DNA of 64,000 nt from Leptidea sinapis. Its lineage: Eukaryota; Arthropoda; Insecta; Lepidoptera; Pieridae. A program made the translations under genes and the position numbers. The first letter of the stretch is position 1; every line of letters starts with the position of its first letter. This document shows positions 24,301 to 34,364 of this stretch, one piece after another. The notes beneath the pieces are model-generated. The model saw only the letters and a program-made list of their open reading frames with translations, did no database searches and had not been told where the DNA came from. The stretch spans positions 2,425,501 through 2,489,500 of the forward strand of contig NC_066286.1 of the NCBI RefSeq assembly GCF_905404315.1, in the 5' to 3' direction.

Positions 24301-27300
24301 ACACGTCTTCATATACAATGCTGTATGTTTTCCGGAGGCACATCAATATAACGGTTTTACACAAAAATAAAACCGATATTATGTGCCGAGAGGGAAAACA
24401 AACATACAGCATTGCAGGAAGTCCTTCCTGGTGAAGACTACCTATGATATTCAAAGTGACAACTGTTACCCGTGTCCTAGCTGGATTGACATTCGATGAC
24501 ATTTTGACACATGAGAGCTTAGATAACATACTCCACAGAGAACATATGCCATAATTAGATGGCAAGTATACACTGCTTCTTCATATACAATGCTATATGT
24601 TTTCCCTCTCGGCACATAATATCGGTTTTATTTTTGTGTAAAACCGTTATAATAAATAAACTTTACCAGTGGAGCCTTCCTTTATACAGGATGCCGGCTA
24701 GATTATGGGATTTAGGTACCCTAAACGGCGCCTATTTCTGCCGTGAAGCAGTAATGTGTAAGGTCTGAAGGGCGTCGTCGTCATCGTAAATTACTGCAAA
24801 TGAGACTTGAATCTTATGTCTGAAGGTGACGAGCGCAGTTGTAGTGCCGCTCAGAATTTTTGGGTATTTCAAGAATGCTGAGCGGCACTGCATTGCACTG
24901 CACCCTTATTTTCATATAAAGATAATAGCAATGTCTTTAAGGTTTTCAGACACTGTGCATGGTGTTGACTTACCGAATAATGCAATGCTACCACCGTTTG
25001 ATGACGCGTGGGTTACGAGTTGGGGCGCTGAAAGGGTAAGTTAAGATAAGATTATTATCTTTTTAATCATAATCATAACGCCAACAGTTTAAGAGGAATT
25101 CAGGAGGCTATTATCAGGAGGTCAGAATTTAAAACCAAGCACTCCATCCTCAACTGTCTGGAAACAAATTAAAAAATTTAGAGGTTCATTTTGTGATCAA
25201 GTGTGTGATTTTAATGTGGATCCTTCTGTATGGCTTGATTCCTTTTCAGATAGGATGTCCCCCCCTTCAGTTCCAAATATGGACTATTTTCCATCCCCCC
25301 CAATCCCTCTTGCCTCAACTCACAGTTTAGAGACCCCTTCTCATTCTCTGAACTTCTTCTGGCTCTGGATGGCCTAGTTGACTCTGCTCCTGGGGTAGAT
25401 GGAATCCCATACCCCTTCATTAAAAATTCATCATCTACATCCAAGGAATATTATCTTAGCATAATCAATAACCCTTTTGATCTTGGTTCCATCCCTCCAC
25501 CTTGGAAAAATCAGGTAATTATTCCATTACTTAAACCTGGTTAGAATCCATCTGAAGCTACCAGCTATAGGCCAATTGCCCTCTCTTCTGCTCTTGCAAA
25601 AGTTTCTGAAATCATGATTAAACAAAGACTTGAGTGGTTTGTTGAAACCAATAATCTCCTTTCCAACTCCCAGTATGGTTTCAGAAAGGGCAAGAGCTCC
25701 TTAGATAGCTTAGGTATCCTTACAACTGACATTAGAATAGCACTCCTCAGAAAAGAACACCTTGTGGGAGTTTTTCTTGATATAGAATCTGCATATGATA
25801 ACGTTTCACTTCCTCTAGGAGTAAACTCAACCAGCTGAGTATCCCCGTGAAGTTATCCCGTTTCATATGTAACATGTTAATGGAGAGATCCATCACTATT
25901 AAAGGTCCTTACTCTTACCACCCTCCTAAGTCAGTTTGGAAAGGTTTACCTCAAGGCTCAGTCCTTAGTCCCCTTCTTTATAATCTGTATACCCATGACC
26001 TCAACAGTACCGTTACACCTTTCTGTCAGATACTGCAATATGCAGATGACATTGTCCTGTATTCTTCTGACAAGTCTATACAAGATTCATCTAATCATTT
26101 AAATAATGCTCTTGATTATCTTTCTGAATATTTAACACAACATGGACTGTCTATATCAACATCTAAAAGTAAGGTAGTTTTATTTACAAATAAAAGAATT
26201 CTTCCACCTATTAAAATTAAAATTTATGATGTTGATCTACCAATTGTTAATAATGTTAAGTTTTTGGGTATTTGGTTGGATCACAAATTATCTGGCGTCA
26301 AGCATTTTGATTATGTCTCACAGAAATGTGAGAAAAATATTAATATTCTTCGCTCATTGTCTGGTGTCTGGTGGGGAGCTCACCCCGTCACTCAAAAATT
26401 ACTATACAATGCCATAATTCGCACTCATTTAGATTATGACACTATTTTCTTAATCCCAGAAAACAAAGCAGGTCTAAATAAATTGGACAGAATTCAGGCT
26501 AAATGTTTACGTATAGTATTGGGAGCTATGAAATCCAGCCCTATTAATGCAATGCAAGTAGAATGTGTGGATCCTCCCCTAGCACTACGTAGACAATTCC
26601 TTGCCAATAAATTTTTCTTTACACTAGCTGGCTGCCGAGCTCATGCCTTACTCCAAAAATCAGAACAATTAGCTGTTTTATACAATGATAATAATATTGT
26701 ACCTGAAGACAAAAGACCTTGCGTTATAAATAGTTACCTTTTATTTTCTCAGCTCTCTAACCCTCTCTTTCAATATTCTAAATTGCCTTTATTTTCTATG
26801 CCTTTCAATGCTCTTACTTTCCAACCCTCAGTAATTTTAGACTTAGGTGTTGATAAGTTTTCTATAGAAGCAAATAAAACTTTTTCTCATATAATGGACT
26901 CAGATTTTCGACATTTGTATAAAATCTACACGGATGCTTCAAAAACAGACATGAGTCCGGTTGGGGCTGCAGTATGGATTCCCTCAACAAGAATTATACT
27001 GAGTTATAGCTGCCCACCTACCACTTCTGTGTTTACAGGGGAATCAATCGCCATTCTTGAAGCTATTCTATTATCCTTTCAGACTCTAAAAGTTGCCTCC
27101 AATCAATTCTCTCAAATCCGTTTAAGACAAAAAGTCAGTTTCCCATCATTCTCAAAATAAAAGAAACTTTGAAAGAGTGCTATGAACTCAAAACTAACAT
27201 AGTTTTAGCTTGGATTCCAGGTCACATGGGCATCTCTGGTAATGAAAATGCAAATGCCTGTGCTAGATCAGCTGCTCATTCAGGTTCCTTTCAGTATTCA

Positions 27301-30238
27301 GAAATATTCACTCATGACTTACTACCTGCTCTACCCTGAAACCCAAGATGTATGAGAGTTGGTCAAACATTTGGCAAGTTTCCAAAACTTTAAAAGGCAA
27401 ATTTTATGGAGAACTCCAACCAGAAATTCCTCAAAAACCTTGGTTCTCAAAATGTAGGATTCATAATAAAACAATAATCTCAACTATATGCCGCTTACGT
27501 TTAAACCATGCCTGCACTCCAGTCTTTCTAGCAAAACTTAGAATTAGGGATCATTCTCTATGTGATTGTGGCCTTGATGAGGGAAACATGGATCATTTAT
27601 TCTTTAGTTGTCCCTTAATGCAATCTTCTCTGCACAATTATATACCCGCTGAAGTCCCCCGTCCAACCTCCGTTAAATGTCTCCTCTCCCTAGTTTACAC
27701 TCCTTTTGTAAATATTTTGTGTAAATATATTAAAATAAATAAGATTAAGTTGTAAATATTATTTAGTACTTATATTAATTAATTATTTAAGTATTTCTAT
27801 TTGTGTATGTCGTTTATAGTCTTACAAGCATGTATATTATTTGTTTCAGATATTATTAGAAAATTAAACTTTATGTAATCTGAACACCGATTATTACCGT
27901 TAAACTTAGAAGACACATACTCAAAGCTTGGTAGTCTAATCTAACGTGATTCTGGCAAATCTGTGGTATATCTTCCACAGAAGCCACAGTAGGAAGAATA
28001 GAATAGAATTTAGTTTTATAGTTATTTGACAGCTGAAATTATGCTAAGACAGCCCAACGCAAAAGTCAAGCCAAGTTTTGCAAGAAAATTCTTGCTTGGC
28101 GCAGCCATTTTGTGGAATCAATTACCAGCTGCGGTTTTCCCGAACAGATACGGACTTAGGGACTCCCACTGGGCCGGTAAAAGGCCGGCAATGCATTTCT
28201 TGACACCTGTTGCTGCGGATGTCCATGGACGGTTGTCTCACCTCTCCTCATCCCGTGAGCCCGTTTGACCCCTCTTATGTAAAAAAAATAAAGTCTGAGC
28301 AAAGTCTAATTCCGCTTTAAATATATCTGCCTCGCGTCAGGATCTGCTAACTCTTTGAACCTTAATTATTTAATCTTATAATAATACATTCTGTATTTCA
28401 CAGCGTGACGGTATCTACGTATCTCGTCCAATGACCCTGCAGGTGTTTCATACGCGGCTCTTAGAACACGCCAAGTGTAACAACGTCACTGAGAGGTTCG
28501 GGGTCACTGTCACCAATAACTTTTTCTGTCTGTCACAGACAGGAAGAAGGGCTCCATGCACGGTATGAAAACCAACGACTCAAAACAGCTGCTCGGCCTT
28601 CTGGCTTTCTTTTATGAAAATAAGGGACGAGACCAGCAGGACGTTCAGCTGTTGGTAATTGATACACCCTGCGGATAACAATGCAGTGCCGCTAAGGATT
28701 ATTGAGAAACCCAATAATTCTGAGCGGCATTACAACTGCGCTCGTCACCTTGACACATAAGTTGTCAAGTCTCATTTGTAATTTCACTAGCACTTGGCTA
28801 AGATCAATGTACTTTTAAAGGCTTTTTGGGTATAATTGTAATTTGGCGTTTTTTCTAATGATGGTTTCTAGCGTTCTAAAACAGTAGGTAAGGCGCTCTA
28901 TACGAAATCGATTTCGAGCAAAAAAAATTATTACGACACAAATCGAGGCGTGGGGTTTTTGAATAAAAAGGACAATTTAATTGTACAAAATGTAATTCGG
29001 CATTGGGGTGCGGCAGCCCATCTTCAAACTGGCAATGCCGATACAATGTTTGGTGTGAAAGAGTTACCAAAATTCGCTGAAAGACAACCTCACTTGATTG
29101 GTATACGGCCGGTGCTTTTCTACAATCGTCTTACACGGCCTCCACACTACTCTGGAAGTTGAGAAAAGTGAATAGTGTAGTGAATAACTTCAAATTAAAA
29201 ATAACAAGTAGCATACCTTATACGATAGTGTCGCTTGTTCGCGTCAGGTGTCTATACTTATTAATCTCTCTCTTACATGTCAGTGTCACAGATTGACACA
29301 CCATGCTTGGGTTCTGTTGGCAACACAGGAAAATGTTTTTTTTTTAATTTATTACATGACAAGGCCTTCAGTCCTACAGGACTATACTTAGTCCTGTTTT
29401 GCAAACAGAATTATTCATTTAGAAATAATAAAGGCCACAATACCTTGATCGTTAGCTTGTATCAAAATAAAGGAAAATAAAATATGGAAGTAAGATTTAT
29501 ATATTGAAAGCGATAATACATGTTTTGCCTTCTTTTTCTAGAGAGACACCGGGGCACCAGCAGTTAGTGATGGTATATTATGGGGTGTTGCCTCCTGGGG
29601 CATAAGGAAACTGTAAGTTAGATAATTAAGTAGTTCTAAGACAATGAACCCACCACTATTTTAAATAATGATGATTTGAAAGCGATTGTACATTTGCTCA
29701 AGGTACGATGCTAATTCCTATCTCAGACGAATTAACCATTGCTCACAAAACCCAAGGAGAATGTATGGAATCACGATTGATCAATTTTTGCGGGTTGACA
29801 GTCACATCCCTACTAATATTATAAATGTGAATGTATGTTGGTTTGTTACGCTTTTACGCCGGAGCTACTGAACCGATGTTGATGATATTTGGTACACCGA
29901 TAGACTAGAGTTTGGGAAAGGACATAGGCTACATTAAAAAAAATCAAACTTTTAAATACTTTAACCAATATTTAGGTAAGAATATTTTATATATGACTTC
30001 ATATTAGCTTAGCTTTAGGGATGGTAAGATTTATATAAAGACCTGATGATAAAACCTTTTTTTCAGGTGTGGAACTGAAAGATTCCCAGCGATGTTCTCC
30101 TATCTAGCGTCCAAGTCTAACCTGGACTTCTTAACTAACGGCACACAGATCCTGATGTCGGATAAACGTCACTATCCTTACCCAGACAATCTGTTCAACA
30201 ACAGAGCTGAAACCACACCACGTTCAACGACATCCTAA
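15389..30238 (+). CDS. Non-catalytic serine protease homologue (chymotrypsin fold), six exons, 5' exon extra
   Basis: Exons: 15389-15542, 17041-17187, 24942-25035, 28404-28562, 29542-29612, 30067-30238. All junctions are GT-AG and in frame, ending at TAA 30236-30238. The chain starts with an activation-like site GRR-LIAARDARIEDYPYVV, where active enzymes have R-IVGG. The His loop reads VTTANC, so His57 is Asn. The Asp block CDVGLVLL keeps Asp102. The Ser block reads CTRDTGAPAV instead of GDSGGP, so Ser195 is Thr. Cysteines match the 42-58, 168-182 and 191-220 pairs. A secreted, inactive homologue that binds partners instead of cleaving is inferred. After the fold comes a Ser/Thr- and Asn-rich tail. 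The first listed exon starts with two bases of a split codon, so an upstream exon must supply signal peptide and ATG; the basic ORF at 13009 fits in phase (496 residues in total). Introns 2 and 3 are swollen by retrotransposons. Confidence 0.88.
16020..16290. other. GC-rich repeat-like segment, unidentified
   Basis: A sharp GC-rich block (AACGCATTAGCACCGTCGTC, GACACCGCGGGATAGTCGGC) inside the intron. It has no ORF of note; possibly part of an LTR or other transposon. Confidence 0.3.
16722..16938. mobile_element. MITE family B copy in intron 1 of the protease homologue's listed exons
   Basis: Ends ATAGGTCTAGATAG and ACATATAAATTATC; interior TTCGCGAGTGTAAGACG and CACGCACACTAA. Confidence 0.8.
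17302..17528 (-). repeat. Repeat family A copy with internal deletion
   Basis: AGACGAGCAGTATTTTCAGC, GCAGTGACGCTCAGGATTCT, GACATAAGATGTTAAGTCTC, CTTCACGGCAGAAA. Starts about 115 bases past the exon at 17041-17187. Confidence 0.8.
18613..19273 (-). pseudogene. Small spliced piggyBac-like gene remnant (three exons, in-frame stop before a Cys-rich tail)
   Basis: Exons 19231-19273, 19061-19079 and 18724-18964 join at GT-AG sites in frame, from ATG 19273 to TAA 18724, giving exactly 100 residues. The N-terminus is basic (MTVQADKTRAPANREHE). An acidic stretch follows (GEGDFSASDDDEIYEPP) like the N-terminal region of piggyBac transposases, then SSELDEFSSESDGNSP. Past the stop the same frame continues 36 codons and contains C-x4-C-x7-C-x2-C-x5-C (RCRNEEC, AECRFCQVFLC), like the piggyBac C-terminal zinc-binding region. 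The DDD catalytic core that should lie between is missing. It is either an internally deleted element or a short derived gene. It sits in an intron of the protease homologue, on the opposite strand. Confidence 0.45.
20093..20964 (+). pseudogene. DIRS gag-like region, frameshifted
   Basis: Two ORFs in different frames (20093-20359 and 20365-20964) look like one broken protein. The first begins MHQQCTSSSNTN; the second carries a helical region (ALLYQRQLLQSGLQEIVNW) and a basic C-terminus rich in Lys, Arg and Ser. No zinc knuckle is seen. Its place ahead of the DIRS reverse transcriptase gives the identity. Confidence 0.6.
21142..22950 (+). pseudogene. DIRS reverse transcriptase, split by a nested LINE
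   Basis: N-terminal part at 21142-21397: LRLIFDLRELNKFVKI-like block (LMRLIFDLRELNKF) and GDWMIKLDISQAYFHV with the first catalytic Asp. After the insert, 22690-22950 resumes with MTCLPFGLASYY-type sequence in broken frame, then VLVYLDDYLLVNQD with the YLDD catalytic pair and HLEYLGWSLNYQ. Removing about 1.29 kb of nested LINE brings the two halves together. Confidence 0.8.
21398..22690 (-). mobile_element. CR1/Jockey-like LINE fragment nested in the DIRS reverse transcriptase
   Basis: The minus-strand ORF at 21848-22663 encodes the RT palm and thumb: FDMSKAYDRV-like start, SGSIPQGSVLGCILFLIYIN and CTLFADDISIL. A thumb and connection region follows with HLTWKPYLQKLKSK and RLSYGILIWGN. It lacks its 5' portion. 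The 3' end carries a (TTTGA)n-type tail at about 21398-21425, shared with the LINE ends at 47.3 and 49.9 kb. The ORF is open for 271 codons, so it is younger than its host DIRS. Confidence 0.85.
23577..24085 (+). pseudogene. DIRS tyrosine recombinase, broken
   Basis: Begins in LLLASGRRVHDLTLLRVSKD, containing the first catalytic Arg. It continues through ICPVSLVRHLIEKTK to GIDASPGSCR, where a TGA interrupts the frame at about 23968. The same frame then gives AVASLGWLDNQPLDNILERG, NWKSSSIF and FNYYSKV, which holds the likely Tyr nucleophile. The single stop and the missing N-terminal part mark it as inactive. Confidence 0.75.
24664..24922 (+). repeat. Repeat family A copy ending 20 bases before a coding exon
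   Basis: CAGTGGAGCCTTCC through CCCTTATTTTCATATAAAG. It lies between the DIRS right end (24650) and the exon at 24942, so the polypyrimidine and branch region of that exon is at least partly repeat-derived. Confidence 0.8.
25084..27900 (+). mobile_element. RNase H-bearing LINE (I-superfamily-like), 5' truncated and frameshifted
   Basis: From about 25380 degraded RT blocks appear (SSYRPIALSSALAK-like; NSQYGFRKGKSSLDSLGI at 25660-25720). The long ORF 25847-27160 has KGLPQGSVLSPLLYNLYTHD and the catalytic QYADDIVLY, then the thumb (FLGIWLDHKLSG). An RNase H domain starts at KIYTDASKTDMSPVGAAVW. After a frameshift near 27160 it continues AWIPGHMGISGNENANAC, where the usual last Asp is Asn. The tail ORF 27348-27755 has a C-x-C...H...C cluster (CDCGLDEGNMDHLFFSC). 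It lies in intron 3 of the protease homologue, same strand. Confidence 0.85.
28028..28300 (+). repeat. LINE 3'-end fragment with short A-rich tail
   Basis: Encodes a typical LINE C-terminal block (FLLGAAILWNQLPAAVFPNR) and ends in AAAAAAAATAAAG. Related ends occur at 37.7 and 49.3-50.0 kb. Confidence 0.7.
28602..28797 (-). repeat. Repeat family A copy, antisense to the protease homologue
   Basis: Starts TTTTATGAAAATAAGGGACG and follows the family order TTCAGCTG, GCAGTGCCGC, GAGCGGC, CTCGTCACCTTGA; the distal half is missing. Confidence 0.75.
28902..29162 (+). CDS. Unrecognised short ORF in intron 4 of the protease homologue
   Basis: Plus-strand frame 28950-29162, 70 codons, with a balanced protein-like composition (VIRHWGAAAHLQTGNADTMF, ELPKFAERQPHLIG, FYNRLTRPPHYSGS). 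No ATG-proximal signal or splice partner recognised. It may be a fragment of a transposon protein or a processed pseudogene. No function is claimed. Confidence 0.25.
   Translation, partial: TKSISSKKNYYDTNRGVGFLNKKDNLIVQNVIRHWGAAAHLQTGNADTMFGVKELPKFAERQPHLIGIRPVLFYNRLTRPPHYSGS
29808..29960 (+). repeat. Common lepidopteran repeat fragment (Helitron-like)
   Basis: AATATTATAAATGTGAATGT, GTTACGCTTTTACGCCGGAG, GGGAAAGGACATAGGCTAC. Class assignment is from memory of abundant lepidopteran repeats. Confidence 0.5.
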
Positions 30239-30302
30239 GCAAACCAGACCTGACCTATCCTATAAATGAAGAAAGGCCGACTAACGGTATATGAAGATTT
30301 AG

Positions 30303-30308
30303 AATAAA
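30303..30308 (+). terminator. Poly(A) signal of the protease homologue
   Basis: AATAAA about 65 bases past the stop codon; nothing coding follows on this strand. Confidence 0.55.
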
Positions 30309-30467
30309 TTCGATATGTTATATAAATTCTATTATTCATAATAAGGTATTTAAAAAAAACATACTACAATTTAAATAGATTAGGCAAATAATAAGTCGTT
30401 ACAAAATGATAGATTCAGTTCATAAAATCATAAATAAAATATTATAAAAAATTCACGCCGTAGTTCG

Positions 30468-30682
30468 TTAAATTGTCAATGGCCGACGCGCAGTAATGTC
30501 ATGGAGCGCTATAGTCTGATAACTTGGTGCGCGACCGTCCCACGCGGTGACAGACGGTGGCGGGGACGGGGTAATAAAGATGTCAGCGGGTAGCGGACGG
30601 TGTTGCGGGGAAGGGTTTTGCGTGAGACTGCCGAAGTTGTCGAGGAGCAGGCGGGGTGCACTAGGTATAAACATGATTGAAC
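30468..30682 (-). CDS. Candidate terminal exon of unknown minus-strand gene
   Basis: A GC-rich island in AT-rich surroundings. On the minus strand a CCTAG acceptor-like site near 30662 opens a frame of about 65 codons ending with TAA at 30468-30470. The peptide is Pro/Ser/Thr-rich (LLLDNFGSLTQNPSPQHR, ITPSPPPSVTAWDG) and ends ITARRPLTI. No family recognised and no partner exon found. It lies downstream of the NOL4 stop on the same strand, so it could be an alternative last exon of NOL4, an exon of another gene, or non-coding. Confidence 0.3.
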
Positions 30683-30699
30683 ACTCATTCTGGTTTGTT

Positions 30700-33600
30700 C
30701 TGCATTCTGAAATATAATATTACGTCATAAGTCGAAACAAACTACAAAAACCTACGGAACGCTAGGAATCCGTGAAAGTAAAATATTACACCTTTCATTT
30801 GTTTACAGAAAGAATTGACGTCATAAGCATAGAACAGCATGGCGTCGAGCGCTCTCATCAAATTATGCGAATGGAAATGCATTCTCAGCCATAGTTCTTA
30901 TGGATTGCATATTTTTTTTGTTTATTTGTGTGGTTTGCTCAATTTGTTCTCCCTTCTAAATTCTTCTCAAATGCTAGATTTTTTCCAAAAATACTACTAC
31001 TTACTATAACTGTGAAGTCAAATATAAGCAGAACAATAATTATAATTAACAGCAATTTAAGCAAGAAGAGAGGATTTGTAAATAAAAAACATAATCAGTA
31101 TATGAGCATATTTAATATTTTCTTTTCAAAATTGTAAAACTCACATTTTGAAATTGCAAAATTATAACTAAATTCTCATATCGTTATTAGTAACAGTGTA
31201 ATTTGTAATTTCAACTCCGTCGCACTAATTCTCTTGAACTAATCATAATCGTAAACCATTTATACATCTATAATAATATATTTAACTCTTAACAAATTCA
31301 TTTTCTCAACTTTTACCGCCATTTTAGTTGCTTCACGTCACTTTGACATTAAACTGACAACTTCAAACACTGACACTAGCACGAATTTTTTTTTCTAACT
31401 ATGGTTGCTTTGGCTAAAATCTTAAATCGTTTCTTGCATTCACGTAACGTAAATTATATAAAATAATGTTATAATTAACTTCAATGCTAGATTTCTTTTT
31501 TTAAATACAGTAGTGCCAGTGTTTGAAATTATATTTCTAATCTTCATTAAACTCTAATCAATTTTACACCCAATTTACAATTCCTACATTCAACTACGCA
31601 CCAAATATTATAAATAACGGAATGAACGAATTGTACACAAACCAATTCAACAAACATACTTAAATCATTTCTTTGGCAATTTTATTCAAAAGTGAATTTA
31701 CAATTTATCAAACTGGCTGTAAGCGTCCTTAGCTATTTTATAAACTGGCAATATTTAAAAACTATTATATAATATTGATTAAAGACGTCAGCAATTGTCA
31801 TAACATAATATACTAATGACTTGACTTGGGAAACCACGTCACTTGAATGAAATAATATTGTCTTTTTACAATTCTAGGACAAAATCATATTCTAATAAAA
31901 CACTGACATGACAGAATGTCATCCAGATAATAAAAAAGCAATTTAAAAAATAATTAGATTTTAGAATTTTTGTGTTTCAACAAGAGTAAACCATAATATT
32001 AAGTAGACCTTTAAACAATTTATACGTCTAGATCTTGCTGTTAGGCAACGCATGACAACAGGTAAGGTTTATTACTGTAGTGTGCATGACAGCTATTTCT
32101 TACACTCGCGATACGTCAGTCACTTTGTCTTAGTGTGCATGCGTTGCTGAAAGTAGAGGCTAACAGTTTACCGCTATTTTACCGTGTTCTCACCTGTCAA
32201 AGTCTATCTAGACTTATAAATTATCTTAGAGTAGACACATTTGCAAAACCCTAGTTGAAATATCCAAAGAAATCGTAGATGTGCGAGTTAGCTTCTTAAC
32301 TTTAAAAAAAATGATTTCTTAAAATAATAAAAAAATAATAGTAATTGCTGACGTCATACTATCCGGTAGCAAATAAAAACAAGCGTTGTTACTGAGTTAT
32401 TCTATTAAGTACATGGATTAACTTAACAAAAACTATTTCATTATCCTATAGAGAACATTCGAGAAAACTGGCCGAAAAACTCTTTAATACTTAATTCAAA
32501 CAACGAAAAGTTAGTAAAATAAAATTTTGCCTAAAATAATAACATAATTTTTATAAAATAATGAAACTTATCATTAATAAAATACCTATAACTAATATCT
32601 GGCCATAAACATCTATGGTAACAAGACGCTATAATACAAATACAATTATTATTGAACTGAGCAAAGCCATTATTAGAAAAAATATACAACACTATTAAAA
32701 AAAAATAAAAAATAAGGACAGTTTATAATCTATGCCCATAGTTTAAAGATTAAAAAGAAGTGTGCTGCAAATTAAATATCGAATTGAAATTTCTGGAGGG
32801 AGCGATATTTTGCCATTAGAAAAAGGATATATTATTCATAGATACAACTAGAGATAAATATAATACAAAACAACAACTAAATTCGTGCTCCTTAAATCTA
32901 TAATGCCATAGATCTAGAAATTGTTTAGACTCTGATACACCTAATCCGATAATTAATTTAACTTCAAAACATTAGTGGAGGTATGTCAGCCAATACTCTA
33001 ATCTAACGCACCAGGCAAGAAATCCAACTTTCGTAAACCTAAGCTAAAACTCCCTGATTTTTTTCTTAAATCTAATTATACACAAAATAATTTTGTACTC
33101 TTCTTGACGAGTTCCTAATGGCAACATTGTATCTTATGGCAAATCCGATCGCCGTTGGATCCATAACTCGTAATCTAAATGAGATAGAGAAACAGCAAGG
33201 TATGTAGCGTATTTATTAAAAAGCTGTAAGCTATCATAATATTATTAACGGGACCTGAAATGACTTATTGTAGCTTTAAGCGTGACGCACCAAAATTTCA
33301 CGCCATCTTATAAGTATATATTGCACTATTTCTTAATATCTGCGTGCATCTAATTAACTCGCATCAAATAAAACATTAAAACAGAATTCGAATATTTAAT
33401 TTAAAACAGTAAAATCTTTGTTGAACCAACGATAGCTGTATCGTGCGGTTCCTTTAAGTCGAACCATTATCAGTTGCGCGATAATTTTGCACATAACCAT
33501 AGAGATTTAAGTACATAGAACGGTCTTTTATCATCAAATATAGCTCTCGGTTGAATGAGTCACGAAAAAACCAAATTGATACAAAATTTCGTCGTTCGCT

Positions 33601-34358
33601 CTACATATTATATCTCTTTGCACATAACAGATTTTTTCTACAACCCTATGCAGTCAATAATTTAACATCGTAAAAATGAACATTATATTTTCGACTTTCA
33701 TGTGAATTTAGATTTACACAATAGATAATATTATCTAATAGCCTACATCAGTGCCGATAAGTTCGAATTATTATAAAATATAATTATTCCAATTGTAATT
33801 TTAATGAGGTATTTTCGTAATTATCCAAACGCATACACCCATATTTCTAGCATAGACTAATAAAAAAATAACAAAACGGATACCTGATTCTGGACAGTCT
33901 GCCGCTAGCAATAGGAGAATATTTCATTACGACAATAATTTAACTCATGAATTATACGCTTCCGCCTATACCGTAGATGTTCTTTAAGATCCGTCTTGTC
34001 ATTTTTTTTTCTAGTTTAAGATTTCTAGCCATTCTTATGGCAGCCCCATTCAGGCTCTAAAAGGGCCGTTAAACAAGTAGATATAGATAAAAAATTGTTT
34101 GAGAACAGCATAAGCCAACTGTCGCAATATGAATATTTAAAAGTATTAAAACAATCTTAAAGGTAGTCTTTTACAGCCACTCTTAGTAAAAACAAATATA
34201 TTTGTCATGACGTTATGATATTCTTAATCACGACACTTAAAATTGTTTAAATCAATCATTTCATTATCTTTTAGCTGGCTTATTAAATAGCGAATGAGTG
34301 TTAAATAATATTTCTGGTTACAAACAGGATATAAACTGATCAAAAGTTATTTATTAAG
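30700..34358. other. AT-rich stretch without recognisable genes
   Basis: Beyond the MITE at 32018-32226 no long ORF, RNA gene or clear repeat is seen. Lies 3' of both flanking genes, so part may be NOL4 3' UTR. Confidence 0.6.
32018..32226. mobile_element. MITE family B copy
   Basis: Ends AATTTATACGTCTAGAT and CTATCTAGACTTATAAATTA; interior TACACTCGCGA and CTTTGTCTTAGTGTGCATG. Confidence 0.85.
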
Positions 34359-34364
34359 CAGTTT

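Larger units (their letters stand above)
19505..24650 (+). mobile_element. DIRS-type tyrosine-recombinase retrotransposon, degraded, with a nested LINE
   Basis: Order: left inverted terminal repeat (19505 to about 19690), gag-like ORFs, reverse transcriptase, tyrosine recombinase, internal complementary region (about 24310-24415), right inverted terminal repeat (about 24436-24650). The terminal repeats match in inverse orientation over the block from TGTATACTTGCCATCTAATT to AATGTCAATCCAGCTAGGAC. The internal region is the reverse complement of the outer left end (GATGTGCCTCCGGAAAAC) joined to that of the outer right end (TCTCGGCACATAATATCGG), the signature of DIRS elements. Without the nested insert it is about 3.9 kb. 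Frameshifts and stops in gag, RT and recombinase show it is dead. It lies in intron 2 of the protease homologue. Confidence 0.9.
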
